The notes beneath the pieces were generated by a model. It was not told the DNA's origin and did no database searches. It saw only the letters and a list, made by a program, of their open reading frames with translations. The position numbers were made by a program, and so were the translations under genes. DNA of 64,000 nucleotides from Bromus sterilis. Taxonomy: Eukaryota; Streptophyta; Magnoliopsida; Poales; Poaceae. This document shows, in pieces, positions 48,544 to 59,990 of this stretch. Location: positions 313,358,031 through 313,422,030 of the forward strand of contig OX465600.1 in the NCBI GenBank assembly GCA_950022295.1. Direction: 5' to 3'. Numbering within the stretch: the stretch's first letter is position 1; the number at the start of each line of letters is the position of its first letter.

Positions 48544-48618
48544 GGGGCGCGTCGGCTGGGACTCGAACCCACGACGGCTGCGTTACTCCACTGCTCGCTA
48601 CCACTGCGCCACGAAGCG
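48544..48618 (-). other. tRNA-derived segment with Pol III A and B boxes, E 3' LTR
   Basis: On the minus strand TGGCGCAGTGG (48601-48611) matches the tRNA A-box consensus TRGCNNAGYNGG. 31 bases later GGTTCGAGTCC (48559-48569) matches the B-box. Spacing is that of a tRNA gene. The acceptor and anticodon stems do not pair well, so it is a tRNA-like relic and not a functional tRNA gene. Confidence 0.6.
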
Positions 48619-50437
48619 TTTTCTGAACCTAAACGCTACGCATGCTAGGTAAGGTTCAGGCTTCAGTACTCTGAACCACGAACACTTGCAAACTCTGAAC
48701 CGCGACGGCGACGCTCTACTGCGGCGAACCGCGCATCGTGTACAGGCAAGCTCCGGCCACCTCGCCATGGAACGAATCCGAGAGGATACCTAGCTCTACA
48801 CAACGACGTGCGCCATGGCTCCTAGCTCCACTTCTTCTGCTAGCTAGCCTCACCGGAACAGCACGGCGGCAGAACGGCTACAACTTCAGACCACGCCGTG
48901 CATCCTCACATTCAGGCGAACCGTGCGACGAGCACACGACGCCTCCGGCCATGGGCTTGCTTGCAAACGCGAGAGGGGAGTACCACGATCACGTGGCTGC
49001 CCTGGCCCAGACCTAGATCCCACCGGAGGGGATGCTACGCTCGTCTGAATCCATGGCGGATCTGACTGACAGAGACGCGCAAGATTCAGACACGGTGAAA
49101 TGCAAAGCAGCTACGCGGAAAGGGGGCTCCTTTGACGCGAAAGACACGCACTGGACACCCCTAGAGCACGCGGGAGGTCGTTCGAGACGCACCACGGGCA
49201 CGGTGATCACGAATTCCTCACCGGCGACGAGCTACGCGGCAGACGGTCTACTGCAATGCGGGGAAAAACTATGCGCGGGATCTAGGAGAAGAAGAGGGCG
49301 TCTCAGTCACCTTGGGTGGCTTGTGGACGACCTCGAGAAGCTACTGGAGTGGACGTCGTCGATCTCGCTGTCGACGTGGAAGAAAAAGCCCGAAACCTGA
49401 CGGTGTCGCCGCGGGCTCGAATCGAGGCTCTCTGCTTAACCTGCACGGCGGGAACAAGGAGGTGAGGTGCTGGAGATGCCTCAGACGGGAACGCGGCCAA
49501 CGACGACAGGTGGAGACGACGAATTGCTCGTCGGAGCTCACCGGGTCAGGCGGAACAGGGGAGCTCCATGACAACGAACGAGGCGGCGGCGGCGAAAACC
49601 GGAGGGAGGAACGGGACCTAGGGTTCGCGAGGGGGCTGCTGGTGCTCTCCTTATAAAGGGGGAGGCTCCCTGGCCACGTCGGCCGCATCGACGTCGACGC
49701 CTCCCGCCGGCTGTGAGAGAGAGGGGGGAGGGGACCCTGGACACGCTGGAAAGACGATGAGCCAGGGCCACCCTATCAAGATCCAGCGGCCAACGACGAC
49801 CCCGCGTACCGCTTCGCTGGCGGACCTCCAAGCGGGCTGCGGAGCGAAGGGCTGCTGGGCTGGGCCTCCAGCAAGACTTGGAGCAGAAGAGAGAAAAGGG
49901 GTCTGCTGGATCCCTTTTCTATTTTAATAAACAGAAAAGAGCTACAGGATTTTCCTGGATTAATTACAAGTGTAAAAATCACACAAAAATATGGTAAATT
50001 ATAGTTGTATTATTCCTCAATTTCTAAAAATGGTTTGGGTATTTTTGGCAACAACAAAAGTGTGAGCTCATTTTGAATTTCAAATTCACTTTGAACTAGA
50101 GCTTCTGTTTTTGATGAAGTCAAAAATACCTTGAGGATTTTAAAACCCTTGCAAAGGCAAAAGAAATGGCTAGGCCAAAATTGGGATCAAGAAGAGTGAG
50201 CATGCAACAGGGAAAATTCCATCAATGCCCTTCTTGAACCACTTTGGATGCAAAGGAAAACAACCCAACATGACTCCAATCCCAATGTCAATTAAAATCA
50301 TCACATGAAATGCCATACACATCCACCATGTCAAGTTACAAGTCCAACAGAGGAAGTAAATTACATAGTGTCTGGTGGCTTATTACATGTGGGCTGTTAC
50401 AACTCTCCCCTACCAACATAGGATCTCGTCCCGAAAT

Positions 50438-53400
50438 CTAAGCAAGAAAAAGCTCTGGATACTCAGAACGGAGATGATCTTCACGCTCCCACGTTGCCTC
50501 CTTCTCCGAGTGATGTGCCCACTGCACCTTGAGGAACTTGACGGTCTTGTTGCGAGTCTTGCGCTCGGACGAGTCAAGAACACGGACTGGACGCTCTGAG
50601 TAAGAAAGATCTGCACTGAGCTGGATCTTGCCCAAGTCCACTGCCTGCTCTGGCTGCTTGAAACACTTCTTCAACTGAGACAGGTGGAACACATCATGCA
50701 CCATAGCCAAGCTGTCTGGAAGCTCGAGGCAGAACGCGAGAGGTCCCCGAGTCTCGAGGATGCGGAACGGACCAACGAACCTGGGAGCCAACTTGCCTTT
50801 GATCCCAAAGCGGTGAGTGCCCCGAAGTGGAGACACTTTGAGGTATGCGAAGTCACCAACTTTGAAGTCAACACCACGGTGTTTCTTGTCATAATAAGCC
50901 TTCTGCCTAGACTGTGCTGCCTTTAGGTTCTCCCGGACAATCTTCACTCTGTCCTCTGCCTCTTGTATCACATCTGGACGGAACAGCTGCCTCTCACCCG
51001 TCTCGGACCAGTTCAAAGGTGTCCTGCACTTGCGGCCATACAAGACTTCAAACGGCGCTGCTTGCAGACTTGCCTGATAGCTGTTGTTGTAAGAGAACTC
51101 AGCATACGACAAGCACTCTTCCCACTTCATGCCAAACGAGATCACACATGCCCTCAACATGTCCTCGCGAATTTGATTCACACGCTCAACCTGCCCACTG
51201 GTCTGAGGGTGATAAGCGGTACCGAACAACACTTTCGTACCAATCGCCTTTTGGAAGGCCTGCCAGAACTTAGAGGTGAAAAGGCTGCCTCTATCTGAAC
51301 CGATCTTCTTGGGAATGCCATGCAAAGATACAACTCTTGTGGTGTACAAATCCACCAACTGAGCTGCTGAAATGGAGTCCTTCACTGGAAAGAAGTGGGC
51401 AACTTTGGAGAGATTGTCAATGACGACAAAGATGGCATTGTTCTTCTTCTACGACAGAGGAAAACCCGTGATGAAATCCATCTCAATGTGATCCCATTTC
51501 CACTCTGGAATTTCAATTGGCTGAAGTAGCCCTGTAGGCTTCTGGTGCTGTGCCTTCACTCTCCTGCACACATCACACTGGGAGACAAAACGGGCAACAT
51601 CCCGCTTCATACGAGTCCACCAAAAGTTCTGCTTGAGGTCCTGATACATCTTGGTGCTACCAGGGTGGATAGACAGCTTTGAGTCATGGGCTTCTTTCAA
51701 AATGACCTCTCTGAAACCTCCCTCCTTGGGAACAACAACTCACTCCTCGAACATCACGGTGCCGTCGTTATGCACTAAAAAGCAACCGTACTTCGGAACT
51801 GAGGCGGCAATACCCTGCTTGACTTTCTGAATCATCAAGCTACCAGACTGAGCTTCACGAATCTTCTCACGGATAGTGGGCTCTACCACCAGGTTGGCTA
51901 GATAGCCTGCTGGAACTAGCTCGAGATTGAGCCTTCGAAAGGACTCACACAAATCAGGGTGTATCTTCTGCACCTGGGCACTGTTGCAATCGCCCTTGCG
52001 GCTCAACGCATCGGCTATGACATTCGCCTTGCCAGGCGTATACTGAATATCCACGGAGTACTCAGTAATAGTCTCGAGCCACCTCCTTTGCCTCAAGTTC
52101 AAATTAGGCTGCGTGAACAAGTACTTTAAGCTTTTGTGATCGGTTAACACATCAAACTTCCTCCCTAGGAGGAGGTGTCGCCAAGTAACCAATGCATGTA
52201 TCACTGCAGCCAGCTCAAGATCGTGGGTCGGATAGTTCCTCTCGGCCTTCTTCAACTGTCTCGAGGTGTAAGCCACAATACTCTTTCCCTGCATCAACAC
52301 TCTGCCAAGGCCATTCAACGAGGCGTCACAGAAAACTTGAAACGGCTGTGACTCGTCTGGCGGTGTAAGGATCGGAGCTGTGGTCAGCCTTAGCTTCAAC
52401 TCATCAAAAGCTGTCTGGCAAGCCTGTGACCAAATGTACCTCTTGCCCTTACACAACAACTCCGTCATCGGTTTTGCTATCATGGAAAAATTCTCGACAA
52501 ACTTCCTGCAATAGCTGGCAAGTCCGAGAAAACTCCTCAGCTGCTTGACATTTTTTGGCGGAGTCCAATCCTGAATCGTCCGGACTCTGTCTGGGTCAAC
52601 GGCAATGCCCTCTGAGGAGATGACATGGCCAAGGAAGTTGACCTTATTGATCCAAAATTCACACTTGGAGAACTTGGCATAAAACTGGTGATCTCTCAAC
52701 TTCTGCAACACCAACCTGAGATGCTCCTCATGCTCAGCCTCTGACTTGGAAAAGACAAGGATGTCGTCGAGGTAGAGGAGTATGAACACATCTAACCACT
52801 CTTGGAACAGATAGTTCATGGCCCTCATGAACGTCGGAGGTGCGTTAGAAAAGCCAAACGTCATGACTGTAAACTCGTACAGTCCATAACGAGTGCGGAA
52901 GGCTGTCTTTGGAATGTCCTCCTCACGGACATGAATCTGGTGGTATCCCATCTTTAAATCAATCTTTGAAAACACCTTTACCCCATGGAATTGCTCAAAT
53001 AGGTCATTGATGTTGGGCAAAGGGTACTTGTTTTTTATCGTCTTCTTGTTGATACCACGGTAGTCTTGAACCAACCGGCTAGTACCATCTTTCTTCTTCA
53101 GAAAAAGACACGGGGCACCCCAAGGAGAAGTGCTCGGACGAATGAGCCCATCCTTCTCAAGCTTCACCAGCTGCTCTTTCAACTCAATCAGCTCTTCCGG
53201 GCACATCTTGTACGGCTGCCGAGATATCGGCTGTGTACTAGGTTCTAGCTCGATCACGAACTCAATAGCACGCACGGGTGGAATACCTGGCAACTCCTCT
53301 GGGAAGACATCTGGGAACTCTCGAACAACTCTGACCTCCTCGATCAATGGAGCAACTCCAGCGTTCAGAGCGTACAACTGTGCTGATCCTGTTGTCGAGC

Positions 53401-53938
53401 CACAACTGTACCAAATCTCTGCGCCTGAATCGTGTGTCAGCAAAACGGTCTTGGACGGACAATCAATCTTGGCCTTGTACTTGACAAGCCAATCCATGCC
53501 CAAAATGACATCAATGTCGGAACGGGGCAAGACAATCAGGGGCGAGGAAAAGATGGCACCCTGGATACTGATCTCCACATCTGGAACAAATACCGATGAG
53601 CTGCATCTGGAACCAGGAGTGTGGACTGCAAGCGGCGAATAGAGCAACTCGGACTGAAGGTCACTGGCTGAAGCAAAGGACTGAGATATGAAGGAATGGG
53701 ATGCTCCGGAATCGAACAAAACTGACGCTGGAACTGAACATACAAGCAACCTACCAAGCACAATCTCAGACGACTGCTGGGCCTCTGCGACGGTCATGTT
53801 GTTCACCCTGACTGCTCGTGACTGGGCCCGCACCATTGCGTTGCTCGGTGTAGAGCAAGGTGGAGGCGGAGGCAGTCGGGCGTATCGAGGGCGTATGGAG
53901 GCGGAGACTTGTGCCCCGGCTTGCCACACTTGAAGCAC
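50438..53938 (-). pseudogene. Element E pol: protease, RT, RNase H, integrase, chromodomain-like tail
   Basis: A single reading phase broken by two stops: TGA at 51740-51742 and TAG at 51449-51451. Residues below are counted from the frame start at 53938. Protease DSGASHSFI at about 76. RT with KIDLKMGYH (~325) and catalytic YLDD (389-392). RNase H with D538, the THDLEL glutamate near 575 and D600. After the first stop comes the integrase zinc finger (H-x6-H, CDVC) and the first catalytic Asp (MDFITGFPLS). After the second stop come IGSDRGSLFTSKFW and GQVERVNQ, completing the D,D,E triad, and a tail VQWAHHSEKEATWERE that resembles a chromodomain. This order defines Ty3/Gypsy chromoviruses. 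Both stops are single-codon lesions; the copy cannot make a full polyprotein. Confidence 0.9.
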
Positions 53939-54825
53939 GTGATCTCTGGACTGGGCTGGCCCTGTGGAGCAGGCGGCCTCGCAGAGGGTGGAGTAGAGCG
54001 AGGTCCATGGTGCACTGGGACGGGAGGGCGGGCAAAAGTGCGGACAACTGCCCCCCTCTGCTGAAACTGCTGACGCTGCGGCTGAGACTGTGGCTCTGTA
54101 ACCCAGGACTTGGCCTTCTTGTGGACCATCACTGCTGAACTGTGCTCTCTCTGCTTCCTCTTCTCTGCGGAATGCTCTGCCTCAGCCGACTCCTGTCTGA
54201 TAGCCTGGTCGACGAACTCTGAGAACAGGTGTGGCATGGACAAGGTGAGCGCATACTTGATGTCCGTGGCAAGACCACCGCGGAACCTGGCAATGCGCTT
54301 GGCCTCTGTCGAGACCTCCTCTAGAGTGTACCTGGCGAGCCTGACGAAGGCCAGGTTATACTCCTGCACAGACTTGTCCCCCTGCCTCAGAGCTAAGAAC
54401 TCCTCGCGCTTCCTCTCGATCAGTCCACTGGGAATATGAGCAGCTCTGAAATCCCTGACGAAGTCCTCCCACGTGATCTCTGCATCACCCTTGTTGGCCT
54501 TGTACGTCGAGAACCAACTGCCTGCGGCACCCTGAAGCTGGAAGGAGGCGAAGGTGACGTAGTCGACGGGTCTGACGGTGTTGGCATTGAAGTGCTTCTT
54601 GATCTCTGCGATCCAGTCATCCGCCTCCAGCGGGTCTCGAGCCTCGGAGAACCTGGGGGGGCTGATCACAAGGAACTGCTGCAGTGTGGTGTACTGTGGA
54701 CGATCATTCCTCTGAGCACCCTGGTTCTGCAGCATCTGAAGGATCGCAGCTGTGCCCTGAGCCACTGCGGCTACAGCCTCTCCAAGGATAGGGTTCTCTG
54801 GCGGCGGCATGTTCGCTCTTGGCAT
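53803..54825 (-). CDS. Element E gag
   Basis: 340-codon frame from ATG at 54825 (MPRANMPPPENP). The retrotransposon Gag core is visible at about residues 70-170 (DWIAEIKKHFNANTV, FASFQLQGAAGSWF, WEDFVRDFRAAHIP, LRQGDKSVQEYNLAF). Near residue 297 a zinc knuckle begins CFKCGKPGHK, but the expected fourth cysteine is missing because the phase changes there. The protease/RT frame continues in another phase from 53938. A small deletion or frameshift in the knuckle therefore separates gag from pol. Gag forms the particle and binds the RNA. Confidence 0.8.
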   Translation of the reverse strand: MPRANMPPPENPILGEAVAAVAQGTAAILQMLQNQGAQRNDRPQYTTLQQFLVISPPRFSEARDPLEADDWIAEIKKHFNANTVRPVDYVTFASFQLQGAAGSWFSTYKANKGDAEITWEDFVRDFRAAHIPSGLIERKREEFLALRQGDKSVQEYNLAFVRLARYTLEEVSTEAKRIARFRGGLATDIKYALTLSMPHLFSEFVDQAIRQESAEAEHSAEKRKQREHSSAVMVHKKAKSWVTEPQSQPQRQQFQQRGAVVRTFARPPVPVHHGPRSTPPSARPPAPQGQPSPEITCFKCGKPGHKSPPPYALDTPDCLRLHLALHRATQWCGPSHEQSG

Positions 54826-55511
54826 CCTGTATACAGGAACACTTATGAGAACATGGCCGAATCATTGAAGTAACCAGAAGTTAAAGCAATATTGACAACA
54901 AAACTTCCTCACGAGGTATGAGAAAGCCGAAGGCTGAAATTCCACCAAGGTTAACCCGAAAAGTCGATATCTAGGTGCTACTAGAATTCCCAAACCAAGA
55001 TCATCCGAATCCAAGATAATTATCTGCTAGCGAGCACACAACAATATATACGAGCGGTTGGAAACCTGAACAATGAAACATCTGCCCTGAGCGGCCCGCC
55101 ATCACGGTCGTCCATAGGGGAAAGACACCACATCCATATTACCATAGGATGCCCGCCAATCCTGTATGGACGTTTCACCTGGGGTACACCGTAAGCGAGG
55201 TAGAGAAGTCAACCCCAAGTGGCGGCTCAGTGGTCTCAAAGACGCCAACACATCTCGTCGCTAGCAAAAAATTATAGAGGAATCAGAGCCTCATGTAAAC
55301 GAGAACCTAGATTGTTTTGAAAGGGGATAAGTTGCAGAGGCAAAACATCATTTCACTTCCTCACGGAAAAAGGGGTGGGAGGGTGGGATAAGGAGAAAAC
55401 AGAAAGAGGTCCTACTCTCCGAAATTTTTCCTATATAACTACCAAAATAGTTTCTAGACTCAACTTCGGCCAGTAAAGGGTCCTACAGTCAGTCCTGCTC
55501 TGATACCAAGT
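54826..55511 (-). other. Element E leader (5' untranslated region) and primer-binding site
   Basis: About 690 bp between gag ATG and 5' LTR, no coding frame. The minus-strand primer site TGGTATCAGAGCAGGACT lies at 55491-55508, followed by a leader block shared with families A and B. Confidence 0.75.
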
Positions 55512-58500
55512 TGTAAGGCCCCTGATGCGGTACTAACTCTAACTAGTCGCTTTCGCGTCCGGTCGAAGTTAGAAGCGCATCAAACGCCACCGGCGCACGA
55601 CACTCGCACTCGTGTCGCTGCCGGATTCTCGACAACAGGTATATAAGCATAACTCTAAGATAGAAATATATAGATAGATAAATAGAGCAGGGCATACAAC
55701 GCCACTACTAATAATACAACATCATCATGAGTACATCTCATCAATACATCAAGAGGAAGCATAATAGGGACCGAGTACGGTCAAGATCCAAATTTCCCTA
55801 GAGAGGGCTACACATAAATGTCCACCCATGGGAACGTCTGAACCCAACTATAAGATCCTACTGGTCGAGGTACTCGTACTCGTCGTCATCCTCCGGGGGC
55901 ACCTCCACGAAGTAACGTCCGGTGCTGGGGTCGAGGTAGTAGTCCACTGCAGCGGCCGATCAGGCAAAGCGGTAAAGACAGAAAGGTAAACTGGGGTGAG
56001 AACATATCATTACGGAATAACTAACGCTACAGGAAAGGTAAAGACAGGGGCAGGTTGCAGCCGTACTAGCATATATGGTGGCTACTCGTTCTAACAGAAT
56101 AGAGGCGAGGTCCAAGAAGTTACGTTGACAACGTGTCATAGGTCGGCTATCCACCTACTTACGCAAACATAACACAACCTCGTTTCTCTCTCGGTCCCCC
56201 TGGACGAAGAAAGACAACCAAGGCACACACACAGTTTGTCAAGTTTTACAGCATGATTAGAATTGATGTTATTCTATGAACAAGGAGTAGGTCTCAAGTA
56301 GTCCATAACCGCGGACACGGCTTTTCGAAAAGATTTACCCTGCAGGGGTGTACCAACTGTCCATTATAGACGTCGCATGTACGCCCGGTTTCCACTTGGC
56401 TAGGTAAGCGCCTGAAACTCCGGAACGTCAGAGTCCCTCTAACTAACAACGCACATATCCGGGTGGCCCCCGGTGAGTCGACACCCAACTCAGAAGTTGG
56501 CCACGCTCTCAAATCGGACTCTACCGTATGACTCCAGGTTTGGATTACCGGTTAGTTCTCTTATGAGACCGGGTCCTCAGCCGGTCTATTTGGGCCAGCC
56601 AAGAAACTATGTCCTCCTGGCCCTGGTTTGGTTTGGAAACAACTGGGGATCCAACCAGCACACACACATTGCAAATGTAAATCAGCTCGGGCCACCACTA
56701 GAATGTACGAGGCTAGGTAGGTAAGACAAGGGGGCCCCATAAAACCCCACACACGATTAGGCGCGCTCGTCAAGAAACACAATACCCGGAACTCGGGTCC
56801 TATGTGACTCAAATGGAACAAAGCACCAGACGGGATAGTCCAGCCTTCCACCTTTCGTCGAATATAAATTAACATCATTTAGCAATAATAAATATCAACC
56901 AACTTCTGCTACAGCATGATATCCCAACCATAAACATATAAGGTAAGCAGCAAGTTTTCTATCCATACTAAGCAATGGCTGTGCAGCGGTAACTTAGCAG
57001 TACAATGGTTTGCTGGGATGTGGGGATCATGGCCGTATGGGTTTAAACATGGCATATAAGGTAGATAGGATCAAGCAACATCGTTCTAGATCTACAGCTA
57101 GGCATGAGCAGAAAGTTATAAAGTAATGACACAGATCTCCCCCTTGCCTGGTAAGGTAGTCGAAGCAGCACCCACGGTACCCTCGGGCTCGGTGTCGGAC
57201 AGCTCCACGTAAGTCTCCTCGTCAGTCTCGGGTGCTAACGTAAAGATACCGGCAAGGAAAACACACAAGTAAGCAACTGATGCAAACTCAAACAAGGACG
57301 GCATGTTCAAGTTTTATTTACATGATATGACCCTGTCTAGTCAAATTTAAATGAAGGTGATGACGACAGGTCATCACTTTCACATGCATTTTATTTACAT
57401 TATAATGGCTTTGGTCCAAGCCTTAGTTTAGGTGTAAGTAGCATAAATGCATGACATGATCATCAAAGCATTACAATAATTTGAATAACATGAAAGTAAA
57501 ACAACGATTCCGGAGACGGAGTAGTGTCGGTGAGCTTGACACATAGGAAGGTGCAACAACTATTGGAAACCAGCCTCACCACATATGAAAATGTGTTGGG
57601 GCTGACTTGAAAAGGAAGATGACATGGAACAAATTGAAAGGATCAGATGATCAACATTTCAAATGCACTGAAGTTGAAATGTTGTAGGCAGAAAGATCTG
57701 ATGCTTCTGGATCAGGTGAACACACCTGAACTCATGAGTTGCACAAAACACCATGATAACTTCACCATTGAAAACATTGCAGATAAGCACCCCAAAAACA
57801 TATATGATATGTCTCTATTTGAATTTGCAAAGGCAGTTGCAAATTTAAATGAAGTTCAGGGGGCTGAGTGCAAAATTGCACCACATGAATTTTGAATAAG
57901 GTTCAGATGATGAAATCATCATCACCATGCAACTCCTTGCACAAAACTACCCCAAAAACCATATATGGCATGGGCAATTTAAAATTTGAACCACTTGACA
58001 AAAACAAAGAAAAGAAAAAGGGGCTAATTTGCAAAATGGCCACACTTCAATTATTAGAAGGGGTCAGATGCAAAAATGTACCTCACCATGTTGGTCAGTA
58101 GCTCAAGCTACCCCAAAATCATATAAGGCATGCCCATGAATGCAAAAGATGTTCAAAAACAGATTTGAATTTGAGAGCAAATTCAAATTTGAATTTAAAC
58201 AGAAAAGAAATCAAAGAAAAAGAAAAGAAACAAAAAAGAAAAAGGAATCAGCCTCCATGGGCTGCTCTCGGCGAATCCGGCCCATGCCGCCTCTCTGGCC
58301 CACACTGGGCTCAGCCCAGGCGGCCTGGCAGCCTGGGACGCTGACATGCGGGCCCCAGGTGTCAGCCACAGCAAAGAAAACAAAAATGGGGCGCGTCGGC
58401 TGGGACTCGAACCCACGACGGCTGCGTTACTCCACTGCTCGCTACCACTGTGCCACGAAGCGTTTTCTGAACCTAAACGCTACGCATGCTAGGTAAGGTT

Positions 58501-59152
58501 CAGGCTTCAGTACTCTGAACCACGAACACTTGCAAACTCTGAACCGCGACGGCGACGCTCTACTGCGGCGAACCGCGCATCGTGTACAGGCAAGCTCCGG
58601 CCACCTCGCCATGGAACGAATCCGAGAGGATACCTAGCTCTACACAACGACGTGCGCCATGGCTCCTAGCTCCACTTCTTCTGCTCGCTAGCCTCACCGG
58701 AACAGCACGGCGGTAGAACGGCTACAGCTTCAGACCACGCCGTGCATCCTCACATTCAGGCGAACCGTGCGACGAGCACACGACGCCTCCGGCCATGGGC
58801 TTGCTTGAAAACGCGAGAGGGGAGTACCACGATCACGTGGCTGCCCTGGCCCAGACCTGGATCCCACCGGAGGGGATGCTACGCTCGTCTGAATCCATGG
58901 CGGATCTGACTGACAGAGACGCGCAAGATTCAGACACGGTGAAATGCAAAGCAGCTACGCGGAAAGGGGGCTCCTTTGACGCCAAAGACACGCACTGGAC
59001 TCCCCTAGAGCACGTGGGAGGTCGTTCGAGACGCACCACGGGCACGGTGATCACGAATTCCTCACCGGCGACGAGCTACGCGGCAGACAGTCTACTGCAA
59101 TGAGGGGGAAAACTATGCGCGGGATCTAGGAGAAGAAGAGGGCGTCTCAGTC
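55512..59152 (-). repeat. Element E 5' LTR, truncated
   Basis: Matches 45668-49308 of the 3' LTR, then changes abruptly at 59152/59153 into the end of family B's LTR. The missing 1.09 kb is the promoter side (element-sense 5' part), including the TATA box seen at 49650 in the other LTR. It contains the double palindrome (56299-56353) and the tRNA-like boxes (58403-58413 and 58445-58455, the A box with one change). Confidence 0.9.
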
Positions 59153-59990
59153 CCGGGGTGGGCCTCGCCCCCGGCGTAGGATAGGAATTATTCTTTTTTT
59201 CTTTTTGTTTTTTTGTTTCTTTTCTGTTTGTAATTATTTTAGTTACTTTATCAAATTGTATAAACATGGGACTGGCCCCAATATTAGTGTTATATATTAT
59301 GTAATATTAATAACATTTTTTTGTGATTTATAAAAATCATTTGATATCTTGTTTTATTTAAAACGTATTAGAAGCCAATGTTTTTCTACTGTTTTTATTT
59401 ATCTATATTATTAAAACATTATAATAAAACCCTAATTCACTTTATTTATGGCCTACTGATTATTAGGCATTTTATAAATTTGTTTCCATAATTTTTAGTG
59501 CAATTAAAATTACCACATGTTTATTATAATTATTATGGCAGTTTTAATAACCTTCAGGGTATTCTTTTTATTTCATAACACTCCTAAATCACTTTAATAA
59601 TAATAACCCCAAATCATATACCCAATGACTTAATGACTACTAGGCATTTTTCAAAGGCGGATCCATAATGTCTGGTGCAAATTCATTTCAGTTTCATTTT
59701 ATTTTTACTTGGCAATTGATAACCCAACATCATTGGTTTCATATCCATCATTGAACTTTTATTACTCTAATGACTAAGGATGAATTGGTTTAACCCAGAT
59801 CAAGGTGATTGACATGCCTCCAAAATTCATGGAGCAAAGTTTTTATAACTTACCCAATTTGAAAATTTTATCAAGGTTGAAAATTGTCAGAGCTATGATC
59901 AAAGGTGATCATGGCTTGATCATCAACAGTAATGATCACTAACAGTGGATCACTGTAGTGATTACTGTTACTGATTCTGAGGGTGTTACA
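59153..59990 (-). repeat. Family B 3' LTR, far end
   Basis: AT-rich, ends ctgattctgagggtgttaca at 59990, directly followed by the polypurine tract and internal region of B (aatctccaccac). A pyrimidine-rich tract (59185-59225) corresponds in position to similar tracts in LTRs A (3110-3160) and A2 (6555-6600). No coding sequence seen. Confidence 0.7.

Larger units (their letters stand above)
45668..50401 (-). repeat. Element E 3' LTR (complete)
   Basis: Plus reading starts tgtaaggcccctgatgcgg and ends gggctgttaca. Contains the double palindrome (46455-46509), a tRNA-derived segment (48544-48618), a GC-rich centre and a TATA box (CTTTATAAGG on minus, about 49650-49660). Small frames over 47,800-48,650 occur in both LTRs and are not called. 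Confidence 0.9.
45668..59152 (-). mobile_element. Element E: chromovirus-type Gypsy retrotransposon with 4.7-kb LTRs
   Basis: Minus-strand element: 3' LTR 45668-50401 (complete, 4,734 bp), internal 50402-55511, 5' LTR 55512-59152 (truncated). The polypurine tract GGTAGGGGAGAGT abuts the 3' LTR and the tRNA-iMet primer site (TGGTATCAGAGCAGGACT on minus, 55491-55508) abuts the 5' LTR. The internal region carries gag, protease, RT, RNase H, integrase and a chromodomain-like tail. LTR copies differ at roughly 35-40 positions in 3.6 kb by eye (about 1%). Inserted in the first bases of element D's 3' LTR. Confidence 0.9.

Noticed and set aside
48544..48618. Functional tRNA gene on the minus strand
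   Set aside because: A and B boxes fit, but the acceptor and anticodon stems do not pair; recorded only as a tRNA-derived segment.
47803..48652. Small frames of 68-118 codons in E LTR (again at 57647-58496)
   Set aside because: Duplicated with the LTR and lysine/glutamate-rich or tRNA-like sequence translated; no evidence of coding.
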